NCBI RefSeq assembly: GCF_016806125.1
Contig: NZ_CP047170.1
Coordinates: 372,001-436,000, forward strand
DNA length: 64,000 bases
Reading direction: 5' to 3'
Source of the DNA: Ponticoccus alexandrii
GTDB taxonomy: Bacteria; Pseudomonadota; Alphaproteobacteria; Rhodobacterales; Rhodobacteraceae
A program made the translations under genes and the position numbers. Positions 9,742 through 19,064 of this stretch are shown piece by piece. Under the pieces are notes generated by a model, which was given only the letters and a program-made list of their open reading frames with translations, had not been told where the DNA came from and searched no databases. How positions within the stretch are numbered: the stretch's first letter is position 1; every line of letters starts with the position of its first letter.

Positions 9742-10613
9742 AACCGGACCCCCGGTATCTGCTAGGGAAACCCGTCCGGGACCGCATCCTGTCAGAGGTT
9801 CGATCCATGACAGGGGCGGCCGGGCGGATCGGCAAGCTTGTCTCGATCTCCATCGGGGACATCCCGGAGGTCGCCGTCTACGTCCGCAATCAGGCGCGGG
9901 CCGCCGCGCTTGCGGGCCTGCCCTTCGATCAGGAATTCTGGGGCGGCGAGGTCGGGCAGGACGAATGCAAGGCGCGCATTCAGGCGATGAACGACGATCC
10001 CGAAGTGCTCGGGATCATCCTTCAGCGGCCGGTGCCGGGGCACATCAACGTGCGCTCGCTGCAATCGGCGATCCATCCTCTCAAGGATGTCGAGGGCATG
10101 AATCCGGCCTCGATCGGCAATATCGTCTACAACGACGTGGCCATGGCTCCCTGTACCGCCGCCGCCGCGGTGGAACTGATCCGCGAGACCGGTCTCGACA
10201 TGAAGGGGCTGGAGGTCGTGATGGTCGGGCATTCCGAGATCGTCGGAAAACCGGCGGCGATGATGCTGATGGCCGAGGGCGCCACGGTCACGGTCTGTCA
10301 CCACCTGACCCGCTCGGTCGCGATGCATTCGCGCCGCGCGGATGTGATCGTCGTCGCGGTCGGCAAGGCGCATCTGATCGGGGCGGACATGGTCAAACCC
10401 GGCGCCGCCGTCATCGACATCGGCATCAACCAGCGCATCCATCCCGACGGCTCCACCGATATCGTGGGCGACGTCGACACCGAGGCGGTCAAGGAGATCG
10501 CCGGCTGGGTCACGCCGGTGCCCGGGGGTGTCGGTCCGGTGACCGTCGCCATGTTGATGCGCAACGCCCTGCGCGCCTACCAGCGCCAGCAGGTCGCGGG
10601 CTGGCGCAGCTGA
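9738..10613 (+). CDS. FolD paralogue with altered catalytic residues
   Basis: 291 aa, overlapping folD by 4 bp. Overall fold and motifs are FolD-like ([24 protein letters not shown]), but key positions differ from the neighbouring FolD. YVRSK becomes YVRNQ (catalytic Lys54 equivalent is Gln52), QLPLP becomes QRPVP, KDVDG becomes KDVEG, and GRSNIVG becomes GHSEIVG. Published mutation of the matching Lys to Gln in the human enzyme abolishes cyclohydrolase but spares dehydrogenase activity. By inference this protein may be a dehydrogenase only, with changed cofactor preference, or may act on a related folate adduct. It sits directly before tdm, a source of formaldehyde/methylene-THF. Confidence 0.85.
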   Translation: MKPDPRYLLGKPVRDRILSEVRSMTGAAGRIGKLVSISIGDIPEVAVYVRNQARAAALAGLPFDQEFWGGEVGQDECKARIQAMNDDPEVLGIILQRPVPGHINVRSLQSAIHPLKDVEGMNPASIGNIVYNDVAMAPCTAAAAVELIRETGLDMKGLEVVMVGHSEIVGKPAAMMLMAEGATVTVCHHLTRSVAMHSRRADVIVVAVGKAHLIGADMVKPGAAVIDIGINQRIHPDGSTDIVGDVDTEAVKEIAGWVTPVPGGVGPVTVAMLMRNALRAYQRQQVAGWRS

Positions 10614-10648
10614 GCGGGCGGATAAACGCGACGGGGCTGCCATATTCC

Positions 10649-10705
10649 TTGCGCGACGCTCCGCGCGGTGTATATTCTCAGTAATAAATATTTTTTCCGT
10701 AAAGG
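10649..10705 (+). promoter_or_regulatory. Possible tdm promoter and GGAAAA element
   Basis: TTGCGC (10649-10654), 16-bp spacer, TATATT (10671-10676), then an AT-rich stretch whose minus strand reads GGAAAAAATATTT (about 10685-10698), resembling the element at other methylamine promoters. Its location just past the -10 box would suit a repressor. Confidence 0.45.
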
Positions 10706-10726
10706 CAACTGTCGGAAGGAGAAGAC

Positions 10727-13099
10727 ATGCTGGATACCCGCTTTCCCAACGTGGTTCCGGGACCGCCGCGCCCCAGCGGCATCTTCGAGCCGAAGGTCTT
10801 CTCCATGCCGCCGGGCACCGAGCGTTACGTTGTCGAGGGCCGCGGCGCCATCCTTGTCCGGCTCGAGGCCGGCGACCGGCTGGAGATCGAGAACACCGAG
10901 GGCGGACAGCCCTGCGAGATCGTCTGTGCCCGACCGGACGGAAGCTTCGACCCCGGCCTGATCGGGGCCACGGGGGAGGGGGACGCCTCTGGGCTGAAGG
11001 CTCTGCTGACCTCGGACGACCGCTCGCTGCGCGGCCTGCGGATGGGTCTGGAGGCGCGGGGTCTGGATCTTGCGCGCGCGCGGGCCGTGACGCTCTTTGG
11101 CGCGACGACCCCGGCGCGCACCACGGAAAGCTTCACCGCCACGGGCGAGGGCAGCGTGATCATCGCCGCCCCGGGCGGCATCATGGATTTCGAGGCGCAG
11201 GACACGGCCACCCCGCTGACCGTCCATATCCGGCGCGCCACCGTGAAGACCTTTAAGACCTTTGAACTGCCCGACCCGCTGGCCGATCCGCTGGCGGATG
11301 TCCGGGTGCATTCGGCCACCGCCGAGGCCTATTTCGTCAAGGCCGGGGATTATATCCAGATCCTCGACGTGAACGGGCGGCAATGCACGGATTTCCAGTG
11401 CTTTTCCGCGCGCAAGCTGGACAAGGGCGTCGAGCACGCGCTGGACGTGACCACGACCCGGACGCTGATGGAACATGCCTACCCGATGCCGGGCCTGCAC
11501 GCGAAATACTACGATCAGGACATGCTGCCGCTGGTCGAGGTCATTCAGGACACCTGTGGGCGGCACGACGCCTTCGCGCTGGCCTGTTCGGCGAAGTATT
11601 ACGACGACATCGGCTATCCGGGCCACGTCAACTGCTCCGACAACTTCAACGCCGCGCTTGCGTCGCACGGGGTGACCGGACGCAAGGGCTGGATGGCGAT
11701 CAACTTCTTCTTCAACACCGGCCTCGACGAGCACGGCGTCATGTACTCGGACGAGCCGTGGTCGCGGCCCGGCGACTACGTGCTGCTGCGGGCGCTGACC
11801 GACCTCGTCTGCGTCAGCTCTGCCTGCCCGGACGACACCTCGGCCGCGAACGGCTGGAACCCGACCGACATCCACGTCCGGACCTACAGCGGCAAGGAAA
11901 CCTTTCAACGCGCCGTGGCGTACCGGCCCACCCCAGATGCGGAACCGAAGATGACGAAACAGACCGCCTTTCACGACCGGTTCGACCGGTTCACCGACAA
12001 TTTCATCGAGTACAACGGGTACTGGCTGGCCAACTGCATGGCGACCGCAGGCCCGATCGAGGAATATCACGCCTGCCGCCAGAAGGTCGTCGTCACCGAC
12101 CTCAGTCCGCTGCGCAAGTTCGAGATCACCGGACCAGACAGCGAGGCGCTGTGCCAGTATGTCTTTACCCGCAACATGAAGACCCTGCCGGTGGGCGGCG
12201 TGGTCTATACCGCGATGTGCTATCCGCACGGCGGCATGGTGGACGACGGCACCGTCTTCCGGCTGGGCAAGGACAACTTCCGCTGGATCGGCGGGTCGGA
12301 CTACGGCGGCGAATGGATCCGCGAGAAGGCCGAGGAACTGGGGCTGAAGGTGCTTGTCCGCTCCTCCACCGACATGCAGCACAACATCGCCGTGCAGGGC
12401 CCGGAGAGCCGCGACCTCTTGCGCAAGATCATCTGGACCGCGCCGCACCAGCCGGATTTCGACGAGCTCGCGTGGTTCCGCTTCGCGCCCGCGCGGCTGA
12501 ACGACGATCAGGGCATCCCGGTGGTGGTCAGCCGGACCGGCTATACCGGCGAACTGGGCTATGAAATCTTCTGCCACCCGAAGCACGCCGGAGAGGTCTT
12601 CGACGCGGTCTGGGAGGCGGGGCAGGCGCATGGCATCACGCCGATGGGCTTCGAGGCGCTGGACATGGTGCGGATCGAGGCCGGGCTGATCTTTGCGGGC
12701 TATGACTTTTCCGACCAGACGGACCCCTTCGAGGCCGGGATCGGCTTTACCGTGCCGCTGAAGTCCAAGCCCGACGATTTCATCGGGCGCGACGCTCTGA
12801 TCCGGCGCAAGGACACCCCGGCGCGCAAGCTGGTGGGTCTGGACATCGACAGCAACGTCACGGTCTCACATGGCGATTGTGTCCACGTCGGTCGGGCGCA
12901 GATCGGAGAGGTCACCTCGTCCATGCGCTCGCCGCTTCTGGGGCGGAACATCGCGCTGGCGCGGGTCGACGTGGCGCATTCCGAACCGGGCACGAAGCTG
13001 GAGATCGGCAAGCTTGACGGGCATCAGAAGCGTTTGCCTGCCACGATCCGCGCGGATCTGGCGGCCTACGATCCCAAGAAAGAGCGTCCGCGCTCCTGA
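10727..13099 (+). CDS. tdm: Trimethylamine N-oxide demethylase (Tdm)
   Basis: 790 aa with the two-part architecture known for Tdm. An N-terminal DUF1989-type domain (to about residue 390) is followed by a C-terminal GcvT-like THF-binding domain (about 410-780; LSPLRKFEITGPDSEAL, SRTGYTGELGYEIF). Tdm splits TMAO into dimethylamine and formaldehyde; the GcvT part can capture formaldehyde on THF. The metal-site region of the first domain has cysteines at about 220, 287, 303 and 367 and DVNGRQCTDFQ, consistent with the Zn-Cys site described for the Methylocella enzyme. A clear GGAAGGAG Shine-Dalgarno precedes ATG 10727. Placed after fhs and two folD genes, it feeds THF-bound C1 units directly into oxidation. 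Confidence 0.92.
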   Translation: MLDTRFPNVVPGPPRPSGIFEPKVFSMPPGTERYVVEGRGAILVRLEAGDRLEIENTEGGQPCEIVCARPDGSFDPGLIGATGEGDASGLKALLTSDDRSLRGLRMGLEARGLDLARARAVTLFGATTPARTTESFTATGEGSVIIAAPGGIMDFEAQDTATPLTVHIRRATVKTFKTFELPDPLADPLADVRVHSATAEAYFVKAGDYIQILDVNGRQCTDFQCFSARKLDKGVEHALDVTTTRTLMEHAYPMPGLHAKYYDQDMLPLVEVIQDTCGRHDAFALACSAKYYDDIGYPGHVNCSDNFNAALASHGVTGRKGWMAINFFFNTGLDEHGVMYSDEPWSRPGDYVLLRALTDLVCVSSACPDDTSAANGWNPTDIHVRTYSGKETFQRAVAYRPTPDAEPKMTKQTAFHDRFDRFTDNFIEYNGYWLANCMATAGPIEEYHACRQKVVVTDLSPLRKFEITGPDSEALCQYVFTRNMKTLPVGGVVYTAMCYPHGGMVDDGTVFRLGKDNFRWIGGSDYGGEWIREKAEELGLKVLVRSSTDMQHNIAVQGPESRDLLRKIIWTAPHQPDFDELAWFRFAPARLNDDQGIPVVVSRTGYTGELGYEIFCHPKHAGEVFDAVWEAGQAHGITPMGFEALDMVRIEAGLIFAGYDFSDQTDPFEAGIGFTVPLKSKPDDFIGRDALIRRKDTPARKLVGLDIDSNVTVSHGDCVHVGRAQIGEVTSSMRSPLLGRNIALARVDVAHSEPGTKLEIGKLDGHQKRLPATIRADLAAYDPKKERPRS

Positions 13100-13115
13100 C
13101 CCGTTTTCGCCACGG

Positions 13116-13140
13116 GCGCCCCTCCGACGCGGAGGGGCGC
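13116..13140 (+). terminator. Hairpin after tdm
   Basis: GCGCCCCTCC (13116-13125), 5-nt loop, GGAGGGGCGC (13131-13140), 17 bp after the tdm stop. There is no T-run, so it could be a Rho-dependent or mRNA-stabilising structure. The remaining interval to 13378 shows no gene. Confidence 0.5.
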
Positions 13141-13378
13141 TGGCGGGGCGCTGATAAAGCGGGTCTTCGCGGAGGTCTCTGGCCTTATCCGATACGGACA
13201 ATCCGGTTCTGATCATTCCAACGAAGCCGGTCTTTGCTTTCGGGATCTAAGAGTTTCGGATCAGTTACTGCAATGGCGGAAGATAGTCCCGCATCCATCT
13301 GAAATTCTGGTTTAAGTTTTGGGGTCGTGGATGGCCTCTGGAGGCCATCCGCGCTGTTGTCTGCTCGAGTTGGCCGTT

Positions 13379-14662
13379 TCAGGAGATTTGGCCGATCAGA
13401 AGAACTTGCACATCTGCGACATTGGTGCCGGTGGCGCCGGTGATCAGCAGATCGTCCGACAGGCGCAGCGCGGCATTGCTGTCGTTGTTGTCGAGGTAGC
13501 GTTCCGGCGGCAGGCCGCGCGCGCGGATGCGGCTCAGCGTGCCCTGATCGACGATGGCGCCCGCCGCATCCGTGGGGCCGTCGCGCCCGTCCGTTCCGCC
13601 CGACAGGAAAGCCCAGGGTGCAGCGATGGGCTGCGCATCGGCGAGCGCGGCCAGACGCAGGGCAAGCTCTTGGTTGCGCCCGCCCATGCCGCGCCCGCGC
13701 ACCCGGACGGTGGTTTCGCCGCCCCAGAGGATCGCGCGGGGCCGGTCACTGGCCGGGCTGTCGCGCAGGGTGCGAAAGATTGAGACCGCCGCCTCTCCGA
13801 CGTCGCCGGTCAAGGGAGTCTCGATGGCGTGGGCGTCGTAGTCGCGGCGCAGACTTTCGGTCGCGGCCAGCACGCTTTCGCGGTTGCCGCCGATCAGGTG
13901 GTTGACGGTATCCCCGGGGATCGAGGTCCGGGTCGCGCGCCGCAGATGGCGCTGGATGCTGTCGGGCAGGCGATCGAAGAGACCGGCGTCGTGCAAGAGG
14001 TGCCGCGCCTCTTCCGCCGTGCCGATGGGTTCCGAGGTCGGCCCGCTGGCGATGGCGCGCAGATCGTCGCCGATCACGTCCGACAGGATGTAGCCGGTCA
14101 CCGGCGCCGGCGCCGCAAGGCGGGCCATGCCGCCGCCCTTCAGCTCGGACACCTGCTGGCGGATCAGGTTCATCGCGACGATGTCCAGCCCGCTGGCAAG
14201 CAGCAGCCGGTTCAGCGCCTGCTTGTCGTCCAGCGTCACACCCGAAGGCGGTGCGGGCAGCAGGGCGGAGCCGCCACCCGAGATCAGGGCGATCACCCGG
14301 TCGCCGGGTTCGGTGCCGCGCAGCACCTCTTGCATGCGCATCGCACCGGCGGCCCCGACGCTGTCGGGCACCGGATGACCGGCGCGAAAGATCTCGGCCC
14401 CCGGTGTTTTTTCGCTGTTCTCGCGGTGGGTTACGCAGATCGACACGCGCGGGCCGTCGATGCGCGGCAGGACCGTCCGCACCATGGCGGGCGCAGCCTT
14501 GCCCACCGCCAGAACGATGGTCCGGTGGCCATGCGCGGCCCGGGGGAGGGGGAGGGAATCCAGGCAATCGCGCATGGCCAGCGCCGGGTCGGCGCGTCGT
14601 GTCGCGGCCCGGAAAGCCCGGGCCGCGTCCTGTCTGAAGTCGGAAATCTTATCCGGCGGCAA
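13379..14662 (-). CDS. gck: Glycerate 2-kinase (MOFRL family)
   Basis: About 427 aa. This is the DUF4147/MOFRL family that phosphorylates D-glycerate to 2-phosphoglycerate, the serine-cycle step after hydroxypyruvate reductase. Landmarks are LAVGKAAPAM near the N-terminus, LISGGGSALLPAP (nucleotide/substrate loop), LSDVIGDDLRAIASGPT and the C-terminal LSGGTDGRDGPTDAAGA. The longest open frame runs to 14710, inside the malyl-CoA lyase gene. I prefer the TTG at 14662, which overlaps the lyase stop by a few codons; no ATG is available at a sensible place. Co-transcribed with the lyase upstream. Confidence 0.9.
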   Translation of the reverse strand: MPPDKISDFRQDAARAFRAATRRADPALAMRDCLDSLPLPRAAHGHRTIVLAVGKAAPAMVRTVLPRIDGPRVSICVTHRENSEKTPGAEIFRAGHPVPDSVGAAGAMRMQEVLRGTEPGDRVIALISGGGSALLPAPPSGVTLDDKQALNRLLLASGLDIVAMNLIRQQVSELKGGGMARLAAPAPVTGYILSDVIGDDLRAIASGPTSEPIGTAEEARHLLHDAGLFDRLPDSIQRHLRRATRTSIPGDTVNHLIGGNRESVLAATESLRRDYDAHAIETPLTGDVGEAAVSIFRTLRDSPASDRPRAILWGGETTVRVRGRGMGGRNQELALRLAALADAQPIAAPWAFLSGGTDGRDGPTDAAGAIVDQGTLSRIRARGLPPERYLDNNDSNAALRLSDDLLITGATGTNVADVQVLLIGQIS

Positions 14663-15626
14663 TCTGGCGCGCCTTTTCGACCAGAACCTCGGCCTGGCGG
14701 ATCGAGGCATAGTCGATCAGGCGTCCGTCCAGTGAGACCGCGCCCTTGCCCGCCGCCTCGGCCTCGGCCATGGCGGTCAGGATGCGGCCCGCCTTTTCGA
14801 CCTCGGCCTCGGAAGGGGACATGACCTCGTTGGCCAGCGCGACCTGGCTGGGGTGGATGGCCCATTTGCCCTCGCAGCCCAGCACGGCGGCGCGTTTGGC
14901 CGCGGCGCGGTAGCCGTCGGGATCCTGGAAATCGCCGAAGGGGCCGTCGATCGGGCGCAGCCCGTTGGCGCGCGCCGCGACCACCATGCGGGCCAGCGCG
15001 TAATGCCACATGTCGCCCCAATGCGTCTCACGCGTGCTGTTCACGTCCGGGTCGGTCAGGACGGCGTAATCCGGGTTCACGCCGCCGATGATCGTCGTCC
15101 GCGCGCGGGTGGAGGCGGCATAATCGGCGACGCCGAAGTGCAGGCTTTCGTTGCGCTTGGACGCGGCGGCGATCTCCGAGACGTTCTGCATGCCAAGCGC
15201 GGTCTCGATGATATGCTCGAAGCCGATGCGTTTCTTCATGCCCTTGGCGTCTTCGATCTGGGTGACCATCATGTCGACGGCATAGACGTCGGCGGCGGTC
15301 CCGACCTTGGGAATCATGATCAGATCGAGCCGGTCCCCGGCCTGTTCGACCACGTCCACCACGTCGCGATACATGTAATGGGTGTCGAGTCCGTTGATGC
15401 GGATCGACATGGTTTTGGTGCCCCAGTCGATCTCGTTCAGGGCCTTGATGATATTCCGGCGCGCCTGTTCCTTTTCGTCCGGCGCGACCGCGTCCTCGAG
15501 GTCGAGGAAGATCACATCGACTTCGGATTGTGCCGCCTTTTCAAACATTTGAGGTTGAGACCCCGGCACGGCCAATTCGGATCGATTAAGGCGGGCAGGG
15601 GCTTGTTCGATGACGTGGAAAGACAT
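14649..15626 (-). CDS. mcl: L-malyl-CoA / beta-methylmalyl-CoA lyase
   Basis: 325 aa of the CitE-like CoA lyase family. It cleaves malyl-CoA to acetyl-CoA and glyoxylate, the acceptor-regenerating step of the serine cycle. Visible landmarks are FLDLEDAVAPDEK (Mg2+/CoA region), MSIRINGLDT (Arg), IETALGMQNV (catalytic Glu), FGVADYAAST (Asp) and KWAIHPSQV. The malate-CoA ligase genes lie about 2 kb away on the other strand, which supports the malyl-CoA assignment over citramalyl-CoA. Transcribed leftward ahead of the glycerate kinase gene. Confidence 0.93.
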   Translation of the reverse strand: MSFHVIEQAPARLNRSELAVPGSQPQMFEKAAQSEVDVIFLDLEDAVAPDEKEQARRNIIKALNEIDWGTKTMSIRINGLDTHYMYRDVVDVVEQAGDRLDLIMIPKVGTAADVYAVDMMVTQIEDAKGMKKRIGFEHIIETALGMQNVSEIAAASKRNESLHFGVADYAASTRARTTIIGGVNPDYAVLTDPDVNSTRETHWGDMWHYALARMVVAARANGLRPIDGPFGDFQDPDGYRAAAKRAAVLGCEGKWAIHPSQVALANEVMSPSEAEVEKAGRILTAMAEAEAAGKGAVSLDGRLIDYASIRQAEVLVEKARQIAAG

Positions 15627-15693
15627 GCCTTTGGTCCTCTCTGAAAGGATATTGCGTTTGGACCTCTATTGGCATTCTTTATATTTCTATTCC

Positions 15694-15722
15694 CGTCAAG
15701 AAATTTTTCTGCATACGAGTGC
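15694..15722 (-). promoter_or_regulatory. Possible promoter region of mcl-gck
   Basis: On the minus strand TTGACG (15699-15694) is followed by an A/T-rich stretch with TATAAA, and preceded by AGAAAAATTTCT, a near-palindrome reminiscent of the GGAAAA elements. The -10 assignment is uncertain. Confidence 0.3.
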
Positions 15723-15737
15723 ACACCGCCGGAGCGG

Positions 15738-16364
15738 TCATTCCCCGGCCTTGGCCTTGGACGCGTAGTAGTGGGCGATCGCCTGCGCGCGGTTCTTCAC
15801 CGACAGCTTGTCGAAGACGTTCGAGAGGTGGAACTTGACCGTGTTGCTCGAGATATCCAGCCGCGTCGCCAGCTCCTTGTTGGTGAGCCCCTCGGCGAGG
15901 GCGTCGAGGATCGCGCGTTCCTTGCGCGAGAGGGTGGCGATGGGGTCGGTCTTCAGCTCGCGGATGTCGAGGTAGGGGAAGACCATCTTGCCCGCCGCCA
16001 CGTCGATGCAGGTCTGGACCAAAGTATCAATCGGCGCGGCGCGCGAGACGAAGGCCGCCGCCCCCGAAGCCATGGCCTTTCGCGGGATGGCGGGGTCGGC
16101 GTCGTGCCCGTAGGCGACGATTCGCGGCGCCTTGTCCTGCGCCCTGAGCACCTCGATCAGCTTTTCCGCACCAAGCGCCGGGATGTTCCAGTCCAGCACG
16201 CAGACGCGCACCGGCACCCGCATGACCATCCCGAGAAAACCCTCGGCGGTGGCGCTGGTCGCCACCAGCGAGAACCGGGGATCGCGCTCGAAGACTTCGG
16301 ACATGGCGGACAGGACGAGGGGATTGCCGTCGCCCAGCATGATGTCGATGAGAGCAGCCTTCAT
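15738..16364 (-). CDS. LuxR/NarL-type response regulator with atypical receiver
   Basis: 208 aa. The N-terminal receiver-like domain (1-125) keeps the central Asp (VCVLDWNIP), but the usual acidic pair is reduced to LGDGNP, the switch Thr/Ser is Tyr (IVAYGHD) and the conserved Lys is Arg (AFVSRAAP). The C-terminal LuxR helix-turn-helix (145-205: LSRKERAILDALAEGLTNKE ... SSNTVKFHLSNVF) is intact. No histidine kinase gene is nearby. It diverges from the serine-glyoxylate aminotransferase gene across a 215-bp region with a perfect palindrome, so it is a good candidate regulator of the serine-cycle genes on both sides. Confidence 0.88.
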   Translation of the reverse strand: MKAALIDIMLGDGNPLVLSAMSEVFERDPRFSLVATSATAEGFLGMVMRVPVRVCVLDWNIPALGAEKLIEVLRAQDKAPRIVAYGHDADPAIPRKAMASGAAAFVSRAAPIDTLVQTCIDVAAGKMVFPYLDIRELKTDPIATLSRKERAILDALAEGLTNKELATRLDISSNTVKFHLSNVFDKLSVKNRAQAIAHYYASKAKAGE

Positions 16365-16454
16365 GTCATCCTCTTGATTTCAATCCGCTAATCCGAAAAA
16401 ACTACCCATTTGGGCGGTGTTCTGAACGGCATGCAACGGAATACTTACCAAAAT

Positions 16455-16474
16455 GGGTGGGGTTTTCCCCACCC
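16455..16474. promoter_or_regulatory. Perfect palindrome between luxR-type gene and sgaA
   Basis: GGGTGGGG, TTTT, CCCCACCC: 8-bp arms around a 4-bp centre, about 105 bp before the sgaA start. The motif CCCATTTGGGC occurs nearby at about 16404. It may be an operator for the divergent regulator or a short hairpin. Confidence 0.5.
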
Positions 16475-16579
16475 CTATGGATACCCAAAAGCAGGATTAA
16501 GGGGCGTTTTCCGGTCGGGCAAGCAAGAATATAACCGAGACAAGACGAAATTCGCATGAAGTGAACACTGGGAGGCACC

Positions 16580-17827
16580 ATGACCGTAGCGCACCTTTTC
16601 CCCAAGCTGGATATCCCCGAGACCATCGCGGCGGGCCCCGGCCCGGGCAACACCGACGCCCGCGTCCTTGCGGCCTTCTCGGGTGCCGGTATCGCCGACC
16701 ACATGCACGGCGACGTTCTGCGCGGCATGGTCGAGTGCAAGCTGATGCTGCGGCAGGTCTGGGGCACCGAGAACGTCCACACCTTCGGCGTCGCCGGAAC
16801 GGGGTGGAGCGGCCTCGACGTGATGTTCAGCGCCATCATGCCCGGCGACACGGTCGTCGTCTTCAACAACGGTACCTTCTCGGGCATCGACGGGCTGACC
16901 GTCCGCATGAAGGCCGCCACCGCCGCGGAACTGGCCCTGTCCCCGCTGGACCCGAAGCCCGCCTCGGTCGTGGTGGTGGACGTGCCGCACGGCGTGTCGG
17001 TCACCGGCGGCATGGTCGAAGAGGCGCTGGCCCGGCACAAGCCGAAGTGGGCCTGCATGGCGCATTGGGAAACCGGCTCGGGGCGGATCAACGACATTCG
17101 CGGTTTCAGCGAGGCCTGCGAGCGCCACGACGTCATGGGTCTGGTGGACGCGGTCTCGTCGCTGGGGGTCGAGGATTTCCGCATCGACGATTACCCCGGC
17201 GTGCACGGGTGGGCGTCCTGCCCGCAGAAGGGCATCTGCTGCCTGCCGCTGACCTATGCGCCGGTGTCCTTTAGCGACCGCTACATCGCGACGCTGAAGA
17301 AGACCGGCACCCGGACCTTCGTGCATCACCCGATCATGGAGGCCCGGCACTGGGGCATCATCGACGGCAAGGACGTCGAGAAGGGCACCTATCACCGGAC
17401 CCATTCCGCCTACGCGGTCTCGGCCTTCCACGAGGCGCTGCGCATCACCCTGCAACAGGGCATCCCGGCGCGCGCCAAGGACTATGCCTTCCACGAGGCG
17501 GCGCTGCGGCGGGCCGTGCGGGCCATGGGCTGCGAGGTGACCTCGAACATGACCTCGCTGGTGGTGCTGAACCTGCCGTCAGAGCTTGCGGGCCGCGAGA
17601 TGGAACTGGTGCAGGCCTGCCGGGCGCAGAACTTCGGCATCTGGCCGACACTGTCGGCGCCGGTGCAGATCCGCATCGGCATCCTCAACCTGCTGAACCG
17701 CACCGCCATCACCGACATCGTCAACCGCTTCGCCGCGGCGATCCGCGCGATGGGCGGCACGGTGGACGAGGCCCGCGTCGAGGAGGCGCTGAACACCGCC
17801 TACGCGCAGGCCATGGCAGCCGAGTAA
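16580..17827 (+). CDS. sgaA: Serine-glyoxylate aminotransferase
   Basis: 415 aa, class V PLP aminotransferase. It converts serine plus glyoxylate to hydroxypyruvate plus glycine, the serine-cycle entry. Landmarks are [14 protein letters not shown] at the start, [12 protein letters not shown] (PLP phosphate loop), [10 protein letters not shown] (Asp to the PLP pyridine) and SCPQKGICC with the Schiff-base Lys. The context (mtkAB, hprA, ppc, glyA in the same direction) favours serine-glyoxylate over alanine-glyoxylate or other class V activities. A GGGAGG Shine-Dalgarno precedes ATG 16580. First gene of the rightward serine-cycle operon. Confidence 0.92.
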   Translation: MTVAHLFPKLDIPETIAAGPGPGNTDARVLAAFSGAGIADHMHGDVLRGMVECKLMLRQVWGTENVHTFGVAGTGWSGLDVMFSAIMPGDTVVVFNNGTFSGIDGLTVRMKAATAAELALSPLDPKPASVVVVDVPHGVSVTGGMVEEALARHKPKWACMAHWETGSGRINDIRGFSEACERHDVMGLVDAVSSLGVEDFRIDDYPGVHGWASCPQKGICCLPLTYAPVSFSDRYIATLKKTGTRTFVHHPIMEARHWGIIDGKDVEKGTYHRTHSAYAVSAFHEALRITLQQGIPARAKDYAFHEAALRRAVRAMGCEVTSNMTSLVVLNLPSELAGREMELVQACRAQNFGIWPTLSAPVQIRIGILNLLNRTAITDIVNRFAAAIRAMGGTVDEARVEEALNTAYAQAMAAE

Positions 17828-17864
17828 TTCCAAGACGATCCAATCTTTCGGAGGAGGAAAGAGC

Positions 17865-19064
17865 ATGGATATCCATGAATATCAGGCCAAGGAAATCCTC
17901 GCCAGTTTCGGCGTCGAGATTCCGCCGGGCGCGCTGGCCTACAGCCCCGAGCAGGCTGCCTACCGCGCCCGCGAGTTGGGCGGCGACCGCTGGGTCGTCA
18001 AGGCGCAGGTCCACGCGGGGGGGCGTGGCAAGGCCGGGGGCGTGAAGGTCTGCGACAGCGATTGCGAGATCCAGACCACCTGCGAAGAGCTGTTCGGGCG
18101 CAAGCTGGTGACGCATCAGACCGGCCCCGAAGGCAAGGGCATCTACCGGGTCTACGTCGAGGGCGCCGTGCCGATCGACCGCGAGATCTATCTGGGCTTC
18201 GTGCTGGACCGCACCTCGCAGCGTGTGATGATCGTGGCCTCCGCCGAGGGCGGGATGGAGATCGAGGACATCTCTGCCGAGAAGCCCGATAGCATCGTGC
18301 GCGCCACCGTCGAACCTGCGGTCGGCCTGCAGGATTTCCAGTGCCGCCAGATCGCTTTCAAACTTGGGATCGAGCCGGGCCTGACCGCCGCCATGGTGCG
18401 CACGCTTCAGGGTTGCTACCGCGCCTTCCGTGAACACGATGCGACCATGGTCGAGATCAACCCGCTGGTGGTGACTGGGGACAACCGCATCCTCGCGCTG
18501 GATGCGAAGATGACCTTCGACGACAACGCGCTCTTCCGCCATCCGCAGATCAGCGAGTTGCGCGACAAGAGCCAGGAAGATCCGCGCGAAAGCCGCGCCG
18601 CCGACCGGGGCCTGTCCTACGTCGGGCTCGACGGCAACATCGGCTGCATCGTGAACGGCGCCGGTCTGGCCATGGCCACGATGGACACCATCAAGCTGGC
18701 CGGGGGCGAGCCCGCCAACTTCCTCGACATCGGTGGCGGCGCCACGCCCGAGCGGGTCGCCAAGGCTTTCAGGCTGGTGATGTCGGACAGCAACGTGCAG
18801 GCGGTTCTGGTCAACATCTTCGCGGGCATCAACCGCTGCGACTGGGTGGCCGAAGGCGTCGTGCAGGCGCTGAAGGAGGTGCAGGTCGAGGTGCCCGTCG
18901 TGGTGCGCCTTGCGGGCACCAACGTCGAGGAGGGTCAGAAGATCCTCGCCAAGTCGGGTCTGCCGATCATCCGCGCCACGACCCTGATGGAAGCCGCCGA
19001 ACGCGCCGTCGGCGCGTGGCAGAACGACCTGACCCAGAACTCCAGAATGAGGGCCGTGCAATGA
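17865..19064 (+). CDS. mtkA: Malate-CoA ligase, beta subunit
   Basis: 399 aa with an N-terminal ATP-grasp domain ([36 protein letters not shown]) and a C-terminal CoA-ligase domain ([25 protein letters not shown]). It resembles succinyl-CoA synthetase beta, but the pairing with an alpha subunit inside a cluster with malyl-CoA lyase, PEP carboxylase and hydroxypyruvate reductase identifies it as malate thiokinase, which makes malyl-CoA from malate, CoA and ATP. GGAGGAGG precedes the start. The stop overlaps mtkB (ATGA). Confidence 0.93.
   Translation: MDIHEYQAKEILASFGVEIPPGALAYSPEQAAYRARELGGDRWVVKAQVHAGGRGKAGGVKVCDSDCEIQTTCEELFGRKLVTHQTGPEGKGIYRVYVEGAVPIDREIYLGFVLDRTSQRVMIVASAEGGMEIEDISAEKPDSIVRATVEPAVGLQDFQCRQIAFKLGIEPGLTAAMVRTLQGCYRAFREHDATMVEINPLVVTGDNRILALDAKMTFDDNALFRHPQISELRDKSQEDPRESRAADRGLSYVGLDGNIGCIVNGAGLAMATMDTIKLAGGEPANFLDIGGGATPERVAKAFRLVMSDSNVQAVLVNIFAGINRCDWVAEGVVQALKEVQVEVPVVVRLAGTNVEEGQKILAKSGLPIIRATTLMEAAERAVGAWQNDLTQNSRMRAVQ

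Noticed and set aside
10727-13099. DMSP demethylase or plain glycine-cleavage T protein
   Set aside because: The N-terminal DUF1989 domain fused to GcvT and the 790-residue length are those of TMAO demethylase; DmdA and GcvT are about 370 residues.
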